DNA from: Streptomyces sp. SJL17-4
Lineage (GTDB): Bacteria > Actinomycetota > Actinomycetes > Streptomycetales > Streptomycetaceae
NCBI RefSeq assembly: GCF_036826855.1
Contig: NZ_CP104578.1
Span: forward strand, 8,118,501-8,182,500
Length of the DNA stretch: 64,000 nt
Direction of reading: 5' to 3'
The notes under the pieces are model-generated. The model had not been told where the DNA came from and did no database searches. It saw only the letters and a program-made list of their open reading frames with translations. Shown here one piece after another: positions 17,548-25,336 of the stretch. The position numbers were made by a program, and so were the translations under genes. The first letter of the stretch is position 1. The number at the start of each line of letters is the position of its first letter.

Positions 17548-18366
17548 TCAGGGGTGGCGGTCCGCCCCGGCCGGCGGCAGGTGGTCGAGCGGCAGGTGGT
17601 AGAGGGCGAAGGCCTTGCGGATGACGGGCTGGGCCACGTTGCGGACGCGTACGCCGCCGGCCGTCATGCCGTGTTCCGTGCCGAGATGGGCGTGGCCGTG
17701 GACCGCGAGGTCGGCGCCCGACTCGTCGATGGCCTCCGCGAGGAGATAGCTCCCCAGGAAGGGATAGATCTCCACCGGTTCACCCGCGAGCGTGTCGGGC
17801 ACGGGGGAGAAGTGGGTGAGCGCGATCCTGGTCCCGCAGCCGCCGGTGGCCAGGCCGGTCAGGGCTTGCCGCAGGCCCTCGGCGCTCCGGCGTGAGGCGC
17901 GGACGAACTCCTTCATCTCCCGTTCGCCGAACTCTCCGGCGCTGCGGCCCGCGAAACCGCCGCAGAAGCCCTTCGTCCCGGCGATGCCGATGGTTCCGCC
18001 GTTCACCGGAAGGATCACGCTCTCGCCCTCCAGGACGGTGACCCCGGAGTCGGTGAGGACGCGCGCCACGTCCGATTCCTGCTCGGATTGGTAGTCGTGG
18101 TTGCCCAGTACGGCGACGACGGGCACGCCCAGGTCGCGTACCTCCTCCGCGACCACCTCCGCCTCGACCACCGTGCCGTGGCGGGTGAGGTCCCCGGCGA
18201 GGAGGAGGACGTCCGCGCAGTCCGGCAGGGTCGTGAAGGCGGTGCGCAGCAGGCCCGCGCAGTCCGGGCCGAGGTGGATGTCGCCGACCGCCGCCACCCG
18301 GACGTGGGCACCGTTCCGCTCACCGCCGTGCGAGGCCGCCGGAGTCCGGTCGGCGGGCGAGGTCAC
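17548..18366 (-). CDS. Calcineurin-like metallophosphoesterase
   Basis: 272 residues, cytosolic. All five metal-binding motifs are present in order: V-G-D-I-H-L-G, A-G-D-L-T, G-N-H-D, L-T-H-F, and H-G-H-A-H. Such enzymes hydrolyse phosphomono- or diesters, often cyclic nucleotides or Nudix-type substrates; the substrate is not evident. Start GTG/ATG overlaps the stop of the BON-like gene (ATGA on the minus strand), so the two are co-translated from the SigB-like promoter at 18675-18699. Confidence 0.87.
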   Translation of the reverse strand: MTSPADRTPAASHGGERNGAHVRVAAVGDIHLGPDCAGLLRTAFTTLPDCADVLLLAGDLTRHGTVVEAEVVAEEVRDLGVPVVAVLGNHDYQSEQESDVARVLTDSGVTVLEGESVILPVNGGTIGIAGTKGFCGGFAGRSAGEFGEREMKEFVRASRRSAEGLRQALTGLATGGCGTRIALTHFSPVPDTLAGEPVEIYPFLGSYLLAEAIDESGADLAVHGHAHLGTEHGMTAGGVRVRNVAQPVIRKAFALYHLPLDHLPPAGADRHP

Positions 18367-18614
18367 AGCAGCTCCTCGGGCCGTTGGGGCGGGTCCGCGC
18401 AGGCGACCAGGAGGTCCGCGCGGACGGGGATGCCGGTCAGCTCCGCATCCGCGATCCGGAGGATCTCGTCGCGGACGTCGGACGTCGGCACGGTGCCCGT
18501 CAGGAGGAAGGTCGCGCCGCGCACCTCGATCCGCACACCGAGCTCGGCCACGTCCTCGCGCGCGAGCCGGGCCCGGAACCGGGCGATCTGGTACTCGTTC
18601 TGGCCGTTGCTCAT
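18363..18614 (-). CDS. Small BON-like protein
   Basis: 83 residues, no signal peptide. The central part (V-R-I-E-V-R-G-A-T-F-L-L-T-G-T-V-P-T-S-D-V-R-D-E-I) has the beta-turn-beta-helix look of a BON domain: a strand, L-x-G-x-V and a helix. BON domains bind phospholipid or scaffolding partners and are often stress-induced. GGAGGAGC lies upstream of the ATG. It is the first gene of a two-gene unit with the metallophosphoesterase. Confidence 0.65.
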   Translation of the reverse strand: MSNGQNEYQIARFRARLAREDVAELGVRIEVRGATFLLTGTVPTSDVRDEILRIADAELTGIPVRADLLVACADPPQRPEELL

Positions 18615-18674
18615 CGTGCTCCTCCGTCCTCGTGCCCGTTGTTCAGCGGGCGGGACCGGAATCTGAATCTGCGA

Positions 18675-18699
18675 CTACCCGCTCGCAGCGAAAAGATCC
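18675..18699 (-). promoter_or_regulatory. SigB-like stress promoter (BON-like/metallophosphoesterase unit)
   Basis: On the minus strand GGAT (18699-18696), 15-bp spacer, GGGTAG (18680-18675), continuing as GGGTAGTCGC. Identical -10 extension to the promoter at 25182. About 60 bp before the BON-like start. Confidence 0.6.
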
Positions 18700-18893
18700 G
18701 CGGCGCGAATCGTGGGGGCAGCCCCGCGAGCCCCGCGTGCGGCGCGGCAGGGCGCCGCCGAGGCTCGGTCGTGGCGGCGGGGCGGACGATGAGGTTCGGC
18801 CGCCGATCGAGTCGCGAGCGGGCGGGCAGGCGTACAGCACCGGCATCAGCCGTGCGACGCACACACCCGACGCACCGCGAGGTGGTGATCCGG

Positions 18894-19112
18894 ATGGAAT
18901 CGACCCCCACGCCCGAACCCGAAGGCCCCGGCCCCACTCCCGAGAGCCCCCAGGCCGTCCCGCGCGAGCCGGAACCGCAGGAGGATTCCGGCACGCCGCA
19001 GGAGGATTCCGGCACGCCGCAGGGGGAGTCCGACACCTCGCAGAAGGAGGCCCGTCCGGGCCCCAAGTCATCTCCCACGGAGCGGCCGGAGGCCGAGGAG
19101 CCCCCTGACTGA
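18894..19112 (+). CDS. Small acidic, proline-rich, repeat-containing protein
   Basis: 72 residues with almost no hydrophobic residues; Glu, Pro, Ser and Gln dominate, so it should be intrinsically disordered. An in-phase 21-bp tandem repeat encodes E-D-S-G-T-P-Q twice, then a diverged copy. GAGGTGG lies upstream of the ATG. No known domain. Third-position GC fits coding, but a short disordered frame like this is hard to prove. It converges with the AI-2E-family gene 28 bp away. Confidence 0.5.
   Translation: MESTPTPEPEGPGPTPESPQAVPREPEPQEDSGTPQEDSGTPQGESDTSQKEARPGPKSSPTERPEAEEPPD
18978..19042 (+). repeat. 21-bp tandem repeat in the acidic protein gene
   Basis: Two exact copies of a 21-bp unit (core GAGGATTCCGGCACGCCGCA) and a third diverged copy, in frame, encoding seven-residue repeats. 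Confidence 0.75.
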
Positions 19113-19140
19113 GATCACGTCCACCACGTCCACCGAGTGG

Positions 19141-20445
19141 TCACCGCTCCTTCCCGCCCTCGCCCTTCGTCTGCTCGTCCTCGGTCGGGACGACCGCCTG
19201 CCCCGCGGCCTCCTCACCGCTTCCCGCGGGGTGGCTGCGGAGGTACCCGACGGCGGTGTTGCTCACCGCGACGAGCGGTACGGCCACGACGGCCCCGCCG
19301 ATTCCCGCGACCGTGCCGCCCGTGGCGACGGCCAGGACGACGGCCAGCGGGTGGACCCGGACCGCGCGGCCGAGGATGAACGGCTGGAGTACGTGTCCTT
19401 CGATCTGCTGCACCACGAGGACGACCATCAGGGCCATCAGGGCGGTGAAGACCCCCTCGGTGACGAGCGCGACGACGACCGCGAGTGCCCCGGAGACGAC
19501 GGCGCCGACGAGCGGCACGAAGGACGACAGGAAGATCACCACGCCGATGGGCACGGCGAGCGGTACGCCGAGGAAGTAGATGCCCAGGCCGATGAAGACC
19601 GCGTCGATCATGGCAACGATCATGGTGCCGCGCACGTACGCCGTCAGGGTCCGCCATGCCCGTGGACCCGCGCCCGCGACGCCGGGGCGGGCTCCGGCGG
19701 GGACCAGCCTGAGAGTCCACAGCCAGATGCGCTTGCCGTCGTACAGCAGGAACAGGGTGGCGAACATGGCGAGCAGCAGGCCGGTGATCACCTCCACGAG
19801 CACGGTCACGCCTTGGAGGCCGGTGGAGGCGAGTTCGCCCGTACTCGTGCCGATGCTGTCGCTCAGGCTGTCGGCGATGTCGTTGATCTGCTGTTCCGTG
19901 ACGTGCAGCGGGCTGTCGATCAGCCATTGCTTGAGTTCGTCGATGCCCTCCTGAACGCGGTCGGAGAGGTTGCCGAGGTTGTCCAGCACCTGCCAGACGA
20001 CGAACCATCCGACCAGTCCGAGCAGCACGAACCCGCTGGTCGCCGTCAGTGCCGTCGCCGGGCCCCGGGCGAGGCCGTGTCGGTGCAGCCGGGCCACCGT
20101 CGGCTGGAGCAGCGCCGTGACCAGGAGTGCGACGACGAACGCGAGCACGACCAACCGCACCGCTCCGATGACCCGCATCAGCACCCAGAGGGTGGCGGCG
20201 AGCACCAGGAACCGCCAGCCGGCCTCCGCGGCCACCCGCACCGGCCACGGCACCGATGCCGCCGGCCCCCGCGCCGGGGGGACGGCGCCGCGTCGCCATT
20301 CGGGGGGAAGCGACTTCTCCCACGCCCGCTCCTCCTCCGCGTCCCGTTGGGCCTGGAGCCGCGCCCGACGCTCGCGGAGCGCCGCGGCACGCTCCTTCAC
20401 ACGCCCGGACCAGCCGTGCGGGCGGGGCTGTCGAGGTCGGTCCAC
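19141..20445 (-). CDS. AI-2E/PerM-family membrane transporter
   Basis: 434 residues. A charged N-terminal tail (~60 residues, coiled-coil-like A-A-L-R-E-R-R-A-R-L-Q-A-Q) precedes about eight membrane segments in the AI-2E layout: two at ~75-110, one at ~135-155, a soluble helix-rich region (N-I-A/D-S-L-S-D-S-I), then V-L-V-E-V-I-T-G-L-L-L-A-M-F and a C-terminal set with V-Q-Q-I-E-G-H-V-L-Q-P, the family signature. The C-terminal tail is acidic. Relatives export autoinducer-2 or small solutes or act in salt stress; the substrate here is unknown. Confidence 0.88.
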   Translation of the reverse strand: MDRPRQPRPHGWSGRVKERAAALRERRARLQAQRDAEEERAWEKSLPPEWRRGAVPPARGPAASVPWPVRVAAEAGWRFLVLAATLWVLMRVIGAVRLVVLAFVVALLVTALLQPTVARLHRHGLARGPATALTATSGFVLLGLVGWFVVWQVLDNLGNLSDRVQEGIDELKQWLIDSPLHVTEQQINDIADSLSDSIGTSTGELASTGLQGVTVLVEVITGLLLAMFATLFLLYDGKRIWLWTLRLVPAGARPGVAGAGPRAWRTLTAYVRGTMIVAMIDAVFIGLGIYFLGVPLAVPIGVVIFLSSFVPLVGAVVSGALAVVVALVTEGVFTALMALMVVLVVQQIEGHVLQPFILGRAVRVHPLAVVLAVATGGTVAGIGGAVVAVPLVAVSNTAVGYLRSHPAGSGEEAAGQAVVPTEDEQTKGEGGKER

Positions 20446-20741
20446 CGAGGAGACCCTCCGAGTCGCTTCTACGTCTGACGAGGACTCCCCCCAGGCTGGC
20501 CCGTACCTCGCCCGACGGCACCCCGGGTGCCCCGCACGGGAACCGGTCCAGCGGCCTCGGGGCCCGGGACGAAGCCCGGAACTCCCCTCCGGGCCCCGGA
20601 AACCGACGCCGGGAAACCATCGCCGGGAACCCTTACCACCGCGGGATGCGGGTAGGCGCCGTTCGTGGGCGATTGGGACATCCCCCGCCCGTGGGCGCCG
20701 GTGGATTCGCCGTAGCCTGGCCCATCCAGAGTGAGGTAGCC
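20446..20741. other. Divergent intergenic region with -10-like GGGTAG
   Basis: About 300 bp between the AI-2E-type gene and the DUF6131 gene. A GGGTAG (20651-20656 region) has no good GNNT partner, so I do not call it a promoter. Short Cs/Gs repeats (CGCCGGGAA twice near 20620) are present. Confidence 0.35.
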
Positions 20742-20897
20742 ATGATCCTTGTCGGAGTCATCCTGCTCATCATCGGACTCGTCGCCGGTATCTCCATTCT
20801 GTGGACCATCGGGATGATCCTGGTCATCATCGGCGTGGTCCTGTGGGTCCTCGGAGCCGTGGGACACGCGGTGGGAGGCCGACGACACTACTGGTAG
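20742..20897 (+). CDS. DUF6131-family small membrane protein
   Basis: 51 residues. Two hydrophobic segments (I-L-V-G-V-I-L-L-I-I-G-L-V-A-G-I and W-T-I-G-M-I-L-V-I-I-G-V-V-L-W-V-L-G), then V-G-G-R-R-H-Y-W. The W-T-I-G repeat-like core and the R-R-H-Y-W end match the DUF6131 family common in Streptomyces, of unknown function and often stress-induced. GAGGTAGCC precedes the ATG. Confidence 0.85.
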   Translation: MILVGVILLIIGLVAGISILWTIGMILVIIGVVLWVLGAVGHAVGGRRHYW

Positions 20898-20984
20898 CCA
20901 CGACGTGGGACCGGTGACGTGCGGCTTGGTCACGCGATCAACTCCGTCCCGGCGGGGGCGAGGTGAGCGCGGGCTTCCCCCTTC

Positions 20985-21025
20985 CGGGCCGACCCGGATG
21001 GTCTTCGCCCATCCGGGTCGGCCCG
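20985..21025. terminator. Perfect 17-bp hairpin after the DUF6131 gene
   Basis: CGGGCCGACCCGGATGG (20985-21001) pairs with CCATCCGGGTCGGCCCG (21009-21025) around a 7-base loop. Strong factor-independent-type terminator candidate. No T-tract. Lies ~85 bp after the DUF6131 stop. Confidence 0.75.
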
Positions 21026-21381
21026 CCTGATCGAGACGAGGTGGGTCACACCATCGGCCGCGGGCGACAAGCAACGGTCTGGCGCGGACTCGGCGCCTCG
21101 TGGACACGGCGGCGCCGGGTCCCGTCGCGCGTGAACCGGCGCGGCGCGTACGGCGTCGCGGTGGGGGAGCCTCCGCCCCACGCCCGTGGACCAACGCGCC
21201 GTCCGGAGAATGTCCGGCGGGGGACCGACATGTCGAGCCTCGGACCACGAGCCCGGCGGCTACCGTCGGCGACACGGAGGGTCGCATGCCGACGCGCCGA
21301 GTGACCCGCCCGGTTCCGGCGCGCCGAGTGACCCACCCGGACCGCGAGCCGGAGCAGAAGGACCGAGGGGCGAGGGGCGAG
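21026..21381. other. Leader region of the K+ channel gene with 27-bp spaced direct repeat
   Basis: About 355 bp without a clear gene. GCGCCGAGTGACCCNCCCGG occurs twice (21294-21313 and 21321-21340, one mismatch, spacing 27 bp). An ATG at 21286 is in frame with the channel and would make the repeat encode R-R-V-T-x-P twice; the start at 21382 is preferred because the first membrane segment begins there and GGGGCGAG precedes it. Confidence 0.4.
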
Positions 21382-22275
21382 ATGAAGTGGTCACTGTCGC
21401 TGCTGGGCGCGGCGCTGGTGGTGTTCATGCTGCGGGACGTGTTCCACACCCTGTGGCATCCGACGCGTCATGGCGGCCTGAGCAGGCTGGCGATGACGAC
21501 GCTCTGGCGGCTCTCCGGCCGGATGAGCGGCCGTCGCAGAGCCGCCGGGCTGGCAGGACCGTTGGGCATGGTGGTCGTCGTCTCGATCTGGGCGCTGACC
21601 GTCGCCGTCGGTTGGGCCCTGGTCTACTGGCCCCACATGCCCGAGGCCTTCACGTACTCCGCCGGCCTCGAACCGTCCGCGCACGCGGGCCCCGTGGACG
21701 CCCTGTACGTCTCGCTCGTGACGCTGGCGACACTCGGTCTGGGCGACATCGCACCGACAGCGGGCTGGCTGCGCCTCTTCGCTCCGCTGGAGGCGCTGGT
21801 CGGATTCGCGCTCCTGTCAGCGACCGTGACCTGGATCCTGGGCATCTACCCCGCGCTCGCACGGCGCCGGACCCTGGCGCTGCGCCTCTCTCACCTGCGC
21901 CGCACGCACGCCACGACGGAGGCTCTCGACTCCGACGCCGGTGCGGCCATCCTCGACAGCGTCGCGTCCGAGCTGTGCGTCGTGTCCATCGACTTCATGC
22001 AGTACCCGGAGTCGTACTACTTCTACGACGGTGACGACCGCGCGTCGCTCGCCGAGCAGATCGGCTACGCGGCACAGCTCGCCGAGCACGCGGCGAAGGC
22101 CCGGCACCGTGACGTCGGCCTCGCCTCCGAGGTTCTGCGGGCGGCGATGGACGATCTCGCCGCCATCCTCGACGAGCGGTTCCTCCGTACCGAAGGGAGC
22201 ACGGGAGCCGTCCTCGACGCCTACGCCGCCGAGCACCGCGTCAGGGCGGACGGGGTGAAGAAGTCCCACGGGTGA
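21382..22275 (+). CDS. Ion-channel-family (K+ channel-like) membrane protein
   Basis: 297 residues. Hydrophobic segments at ~6-22, ~55-78 and ~130-153, with a pore loop carrying T-L-G-L-G-D (117-122), a variant of the TVGYG selectivity filter. The ~140-residue C-terminus is cytosolic and helical (H-L-R-R-T-H-A-T-T-E-A-L, A-E-Q-I-G-Y-A-A-Q-L), without RCK or cyclic-nucleotide motifs that I can recognise. A low-affinity potassium channel of the two-pore-segment type is likely. Tyr/Val of the canonical filter are Leu/Leu, so selectivity may be altered. Confidence 0.8.
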   Translation: MKWSLSLLGAALVVFMLRDVFHTLWHPTRHGGLSRLAMTTLWRLSGRMSGRRRAAGLAGPLGMVVVVSIWALTVAVGWALVYWPHMPEAFTYSAGLEPSAHAGPVDALYVSLVTLATLGLGDIAPTAGWLRLFAPLEALVGFALLSATVTWILGIYPALARRRTLALRLSHLRRTHATTEALDSDAGAAILDSVASELCVVSIDFMQYPESYYFYDGDDRASLAEQIGYAAQLAEHAAKARHRDVGLASEVLRAAMDDLAAILDERFLRTEGSTGAVLDAYAAEHRVRADGVKKSHG

Positions 22276-22287
22276 ACAGCCCCGTGG
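22266..22287 (+). terminator. Short hairpin after the channel gene
   Basis: CCACGGG (22266-22272) pairs with CCCGTGG (22281-22287) across an 8-base loop, overlapping the end of the channel gene, whose TGA is at 22273-22275. Weak; may serve convergent genes. Confidence 0.45.
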
Positions 22288-22315
22288 TTGCGCCGAGGCC
22301 GCGTCGGCACCCTTG

Positions 22316-23056
22316 TCACGGCAGGGTCGGAGAGGCGGTCAACCCGCTGACGAGTCGGGCGAATTCGGTGCGCTCCCGGTCGGTGAGGGCGGCATAGAGC
22401 GGTGCCTGCAGCGCGGTGGTGAGTCGCTCGGCCCGACGCCACCGGGGGAGAAGGTCCGCGGCTGCGGGCTGCGGTCGCTCCCACCCGTAGTGCGTCGTCC
22501 GCTCGACGCCGAGGTTGATGACCATGGCCTCCTGAGCGGAGAGCCCGCAGAGGCGTACCGCGACCAGGTGACAGGCGCCGCGGTGCTCCCGTAGCACGTG
22601 GACGCGTTGCATGGCCGCGCCGACCGGGTCCTCGTCGGGGCAGGGCTGTGCGCGCCAGCCGGCGAACAAGGGCAAGGCGTCCGCGTCGGCGGCGTCGATC
22701 AGCCGCTGGGCGAGCCGGTTGAAGTGCTCCACGTCGATGTCGCCGGGGATGTGAGCGCGTCCCCAGTGCCGGACGGCCCGGGTGTAGCAGGCGGCGGCGT
22801 CCCCTGCCGGCATCACGGCGCGTCCCGCCCGCCAGCCCGCGGAGATCAGGCCGGGGCCGAGGAAGCCCTGTACCGCCTGGACCACGGAGACCGGCACCTC
22901 GCCCAGGACCCCGAACCGGCCACGGCAGTAGAAGCCGCGCCCTGGAAGGAAGCCGGCGCGCAGCCCCATGGCGCTGGTCGCTTCGTCGGACATGAACTCG
23001 TCACCGAAGTCATGGATGGGCCGGGCCACCGCGTCGATGCAGTCGAAGATCTCCAT
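22316..23056 (-). CDS. SCO6745/SalK-family protein
   Basis: About 246 residues, all-alpha, cytosolic. The N-terminal part (A-V-A-R-P-I-H, then A-M-G-L-R-A-G-F-L-P-G-R-G-F-Y-C-R-G-R-F-G) and the R-H-W-G-R and W-R-R-A-E-R-L stretches match the SCO6745 (SalK) family of actinobacterial proteins, sometimes found near regulators; function unknown. ATG 23056 is used as the start; ATG 23077 and TTG 23092 are possible. It is divergent from a LysR gene, which may control it. Confidence 0.7.
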   Translation of the reverse strand: MEIFDCIDAVARPIHDFGDEFMSDEATSAMGLRAGFLPGRGFYCRGRFGVLGEVPVSVVQAVQGFLGPGLISAGWRAGRAVMPAGDAAACYTRAVRHWGRAHIPGDIDVEHFNRLAQRLIDAADADALPLFAGWRAQPCPDEDPVGAAMQRVHVLREHRGACHLVAVRLCGLSAQEAMVINLGVERTTHYGWERPQPAAADLLPRWRRAERLTTALQAPLYAALTDRERTEFARLVSGLTASPTLP

Positions 23057-23135
23057 GCGCCCACGGTCGCGCACCATGACTCGACAGGACAAGATGATGT
23101 TTCCTCCTGCGACCCGTTAGGTAATCTACCGAGTC

Positions 23136-24065
23136 ATGTTGGACATCCGCCGTCTGCACATGCTGAAGACCGTCGTCGCACGCGGCTCCATCGCCGCGGC
23201 CGCCCAGTCACTGGCCCTGTCCGCCGGGGCCGTGTCCCAGCAGCTGTCCGCGTTGCGGCGTGACGTCGGAGTCGATCTGCTGCGCCCCGACGGACGCACC
23301 GTGGCGTTGACCGAGGCGGGGAGGGTGCTCGTCGAACACGCCGACCGGATCTTCGACGCCGTGCAGGAGGCCGAGAACGCCGTCGCGGCGGTCAGAGGCA
23401 CGGTCGGCACCACCGCCTCCCTCGCCGCGCTGCCGTCGACCGTCGCCCGCATCGTGGCCCCGGCCCTGACCGCACTGGCCTCGCGACATCCACGGCTCAC
23501 CGTCGCCTGTCTCGTCACCGACCAGGCGCAACTACGGGAACTTCCCCTCGGCACCGTCGACGTGGTGCTCGGCCAGCGGTACCACCACCTGCCCGATGTC
23601 ACGCCCCGCGGTGTCGACGTCCACCCACTGCTCGACGATCCCCTGCTGGTCGTCACTGCCGCGGACCGCGCCGACGAGCGCCCCGTCTCCCTGCGGGATC
23701 TCGCCACCCACAGCCTCGCCGTGCCCCCACCGACCACGGACTGTGGCCAAGCCATCCTGCGCGCCTGCCACGACGCCGGTTTCACACCGTCGACGCCCTA
23801 CGTCACCACCGACATCGCGGCCCAGCTCACCCTCGTCCGGGCCGGCCTCGCCACCGCGCTCGTCCCCCGGACGGCCATCGACCCGACCGTCCCCGGAATC
23901 CACACCTCGCCCATCGAGGGCACCCCGATCCACCGTGTGCTGTTCGCCGCGACGCGACACACCGACACCGCCGATCCCACGACCACCGCGGTCGTCGCCG
24001 CACTGCGCACGGCCGCTCACCGCCACGCGTCGAGCCACCCGACGGCCGCCACCGTCAGGCCGTGA
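23136..24065 (+). CDS. LysR-family transcriptional regulator
   Basis: 309 residues. Residues 3-65 form the LysR winged helix (L-D-I-R-R-L-H-M-L-K-T-V-V-A-R-G-S-I-A-A-A-A), with L-S-A-G-A-V-S-Q-Q-L as the recognition helix. Residues ~90-300 form the two-lobed effector domain. LysR proteins usually regulate the divergent neighbour, here the SCO6745-family gene, with a ~79-bp shared promoter region containing GTTAGGTAATCTAC just before its ATG. Its last codons overlap the convergent YbdK gene by 11 bp. Confidence 0.87.
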   Translation: MLDIRRLHMLKTVVARGSIAAAAQSLALSAGAVSQQLSALRRDVGVDLLRPDGRTVALTEAGRVLVEHADRIFDAVQEAENAVAAVRGTVGTTASLAALPSTVARIVAPALTALASRHPRLTVACLVTDQAQLRELPLGTVDVVLGQRYHHLPDVTPRGVDVHPLLDDPLLVVTAADRADERPVSLRDLATHSLAVPPPTTDCGQAILRACHDAGFTPSTPYVTTDIAAQLTLVRAGLATALVPRTAIDPTVPGIHTSPIEGTPIHRVLFAATRHTDTADPTTTAVVAALRTAAHRHASSHPTAATVRP

Positions 24066-25155
24066 CGGTGACCGCGGCGACGGCGTCGACCACGGCGCTG
24101 AACCGGCCGTTCCGGCGGTACACGGCGCGCTGGTGGGCGGCGCCACCACCGGTCGCCCGCACCCGCTCCCAGCAGTCCTTGACCCAGGCGGTGTCGCCGG
24201 CCGCGTCGAGCCCGGGCCCCGCCCGGGCGACAAGGCGTTCGACGAGCTCGGTGGCCGGACGCTCGGTGCCGTCCTCCGGGTCCAGCCCCATGCCCGCGAG
24301 ACCGTGGGCCGCGGCCAGGCCGTGAGCGCGCAGGAGGCGCGGCAGGGGTACGGCCGGCGGCGGGGCCTCGGCCTCCACGTCGGGCAGCAGGGTCCCGGCG
24401 AGCCCCCGGACGAGCGCGGCGAGCAGGACGACAGTGTCGAGGTCGGCGTTGACGTCGGCGACCCGGATCTCCAGCGTCGGTACGTGCTCGGAGGGCCGGG
24501 CGTACCAGTAGATCATCCGCCGGTCGAGCAGGGTGCCGTCGTCGACCAGGGCCGTGACGTGAGCGAGGTACTGCGCCTCGTCCAGGAGGGGTGCGGGTCC
24601 GACGGTCGGCCAGCGCGCGTGCTCGATCGACCGCCAGCTGTGGAAGCCCGTGTCCCGGCGCTCCGCGTACGGGGAGTTGGCCGCGAGGGCCTGCAGGACG
24701 GGCAGCCAGGGCCGCATGTGGTGGGCGAGGGCGAGCGCGGTCTCACGGTCGAAGGTCCCGACGTGGACGTGGCAGCCGCTGTCCAGGCCGCTGTACGGGT
24801 ACACCAGCGAGGCGAAATGGCTGGCCATCCGCCTGTACCGCTCGGTATCGGTGATGGTCAGCGGCTTTTCGGGGGGCAGGACGGGGGTGCCCGATGCGAC
24901 CGGGCGGCAATGCCCGGCGTGGGACGCCCGCGCCACGACGGCACGCAGCCACGCGAGCTCGTCCCGCAGGGCCCGGCAGGAAGTGGTCGGTTGGGTACTG
25001 ATCTCGATCTGGGCGTTGTAGAACTCCGCCTGCACCTGTTCGCCCAGCTCACGGGCCGCGGCGCGGATCACCTCAGGAGCCCGGTCAACCGGCGCCCGGC
25101 TCGTCCGGTCGACCAGGACGAACTCTTCCTCGACGCCCATCGTCAGTGCCTTCAT
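24055..25155 (-). CDS. YbdK-type carboxylate-amine ligase (GCS2 family)
   Basis: 366 residues. GCS2 landmarks: N-terminal M-G-V-E-E-E-F-V-L-V-D, A-E-F-Y-N-A-Q-I-E-I-S-T, G-L-D-S-G-C-H-V-H-V-G and R-M-I-Y-W-Y-A-R-P-S-E-H-V-P-T-L-E-I-R-V-A-D. These bind ATP and glutamate in glutamate-cysteine ligase-like enzymes; YbdK proteins have weak gamma-glutamylcysteine synthetase activity. Actinomycetes use mycothiol, so another gamma-glutamyl product is possible. Transcribed from a SigB-like promoter at 25182-25206. Converges with and overlaps the LysR gene. Confidence 0.9.
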   Translation of the reverse strand: MKALTMGVEEEFVLVDRTSRAPVDRAPEVIRAAARELGEQVQAEFYNAQIEISTQPTTSCRALRDELAWLRAVVARASHAGHCRPVASGTPVLPPEKPLTITDTERYRRMASHFASLVYPYSGLDSGCHVHVGTFDRETALALAHHMRPWLPVLQALAANSPYAERRDTGFHSWRSIEHARWPTVGPAPLLDEAQYLAHVTALVDDGTLLDRRMIYWYARPSEHVPTLEIRVADVNADLDTVVLLAALVRGLAGTLLPDVEAEAPPPAVPLPRLLRAHGLAAAHGLAGMGLDPEDGTERPATELVERLVARAGPGLDAAGDTAWVKDCWERVRATGGGAAHQRAVYRRNGRFSAVVDAVAAVTVTA

Positions 25156-25181
25156 GGCCTTCTCCCTGGGTCGATCCGCGA

Positions 25182-25206
25182 CTACCCCGGAAACGGCAGG
25201 TCATCC
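25182..25206 (-). promoter_or_regulatory. SigB-like stress promoter (YbdK-type gene)
   Basis: On the minus strand GGAT (25206-25203), 15-bp spacer, GGGTAG (25187-25182), continued as GGGTAGTCGC, the same as at 18675. Lies ~27 bp before the ATG at 25155. Confidence 0.6.
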
Positions 25207-25258
25207 ACCGCTCCGGGGGCCGTCTTCCCGACGTGCATGGTTCGGCCGGGGGAGACGG

Positions 25259-25274
25259 GGAACCCGTAGGTTCC
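25259..25274. promoter_or_regulatory. Palindrome upstream of the DUF1206 gene
   Basis: GGAACC-CGTA-GGTTCC, a perfect 6-4-6 inverted repeat, lies ~62 bp upstream of the DUF1206 ATG and ~100 bp upstream of the divergent YbdK gene. Possible operator; no known match. Confidence 0.35.
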
Positions 25275-25336
25275 GACCGAGGGGAGTGACCGGACATGAT
25301 CACAGCAGGGCCGTCGATGAGCCTGAAGAGTTGCCC

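Noticed and set aside
18611..19078. Minus-strand frame with Cys repeats (C-G-V-P-E-S-S)
   Set aside because: It is the antisense of the 21-bp tandem repeat in the acidic protein gene.
20640..20665. GGGTAG upstream of the DUF6131 gene as a fifth SigB-like promoter
   Set aside because: No GNNT at 14-16 bp upstream; only the -10 element is present.
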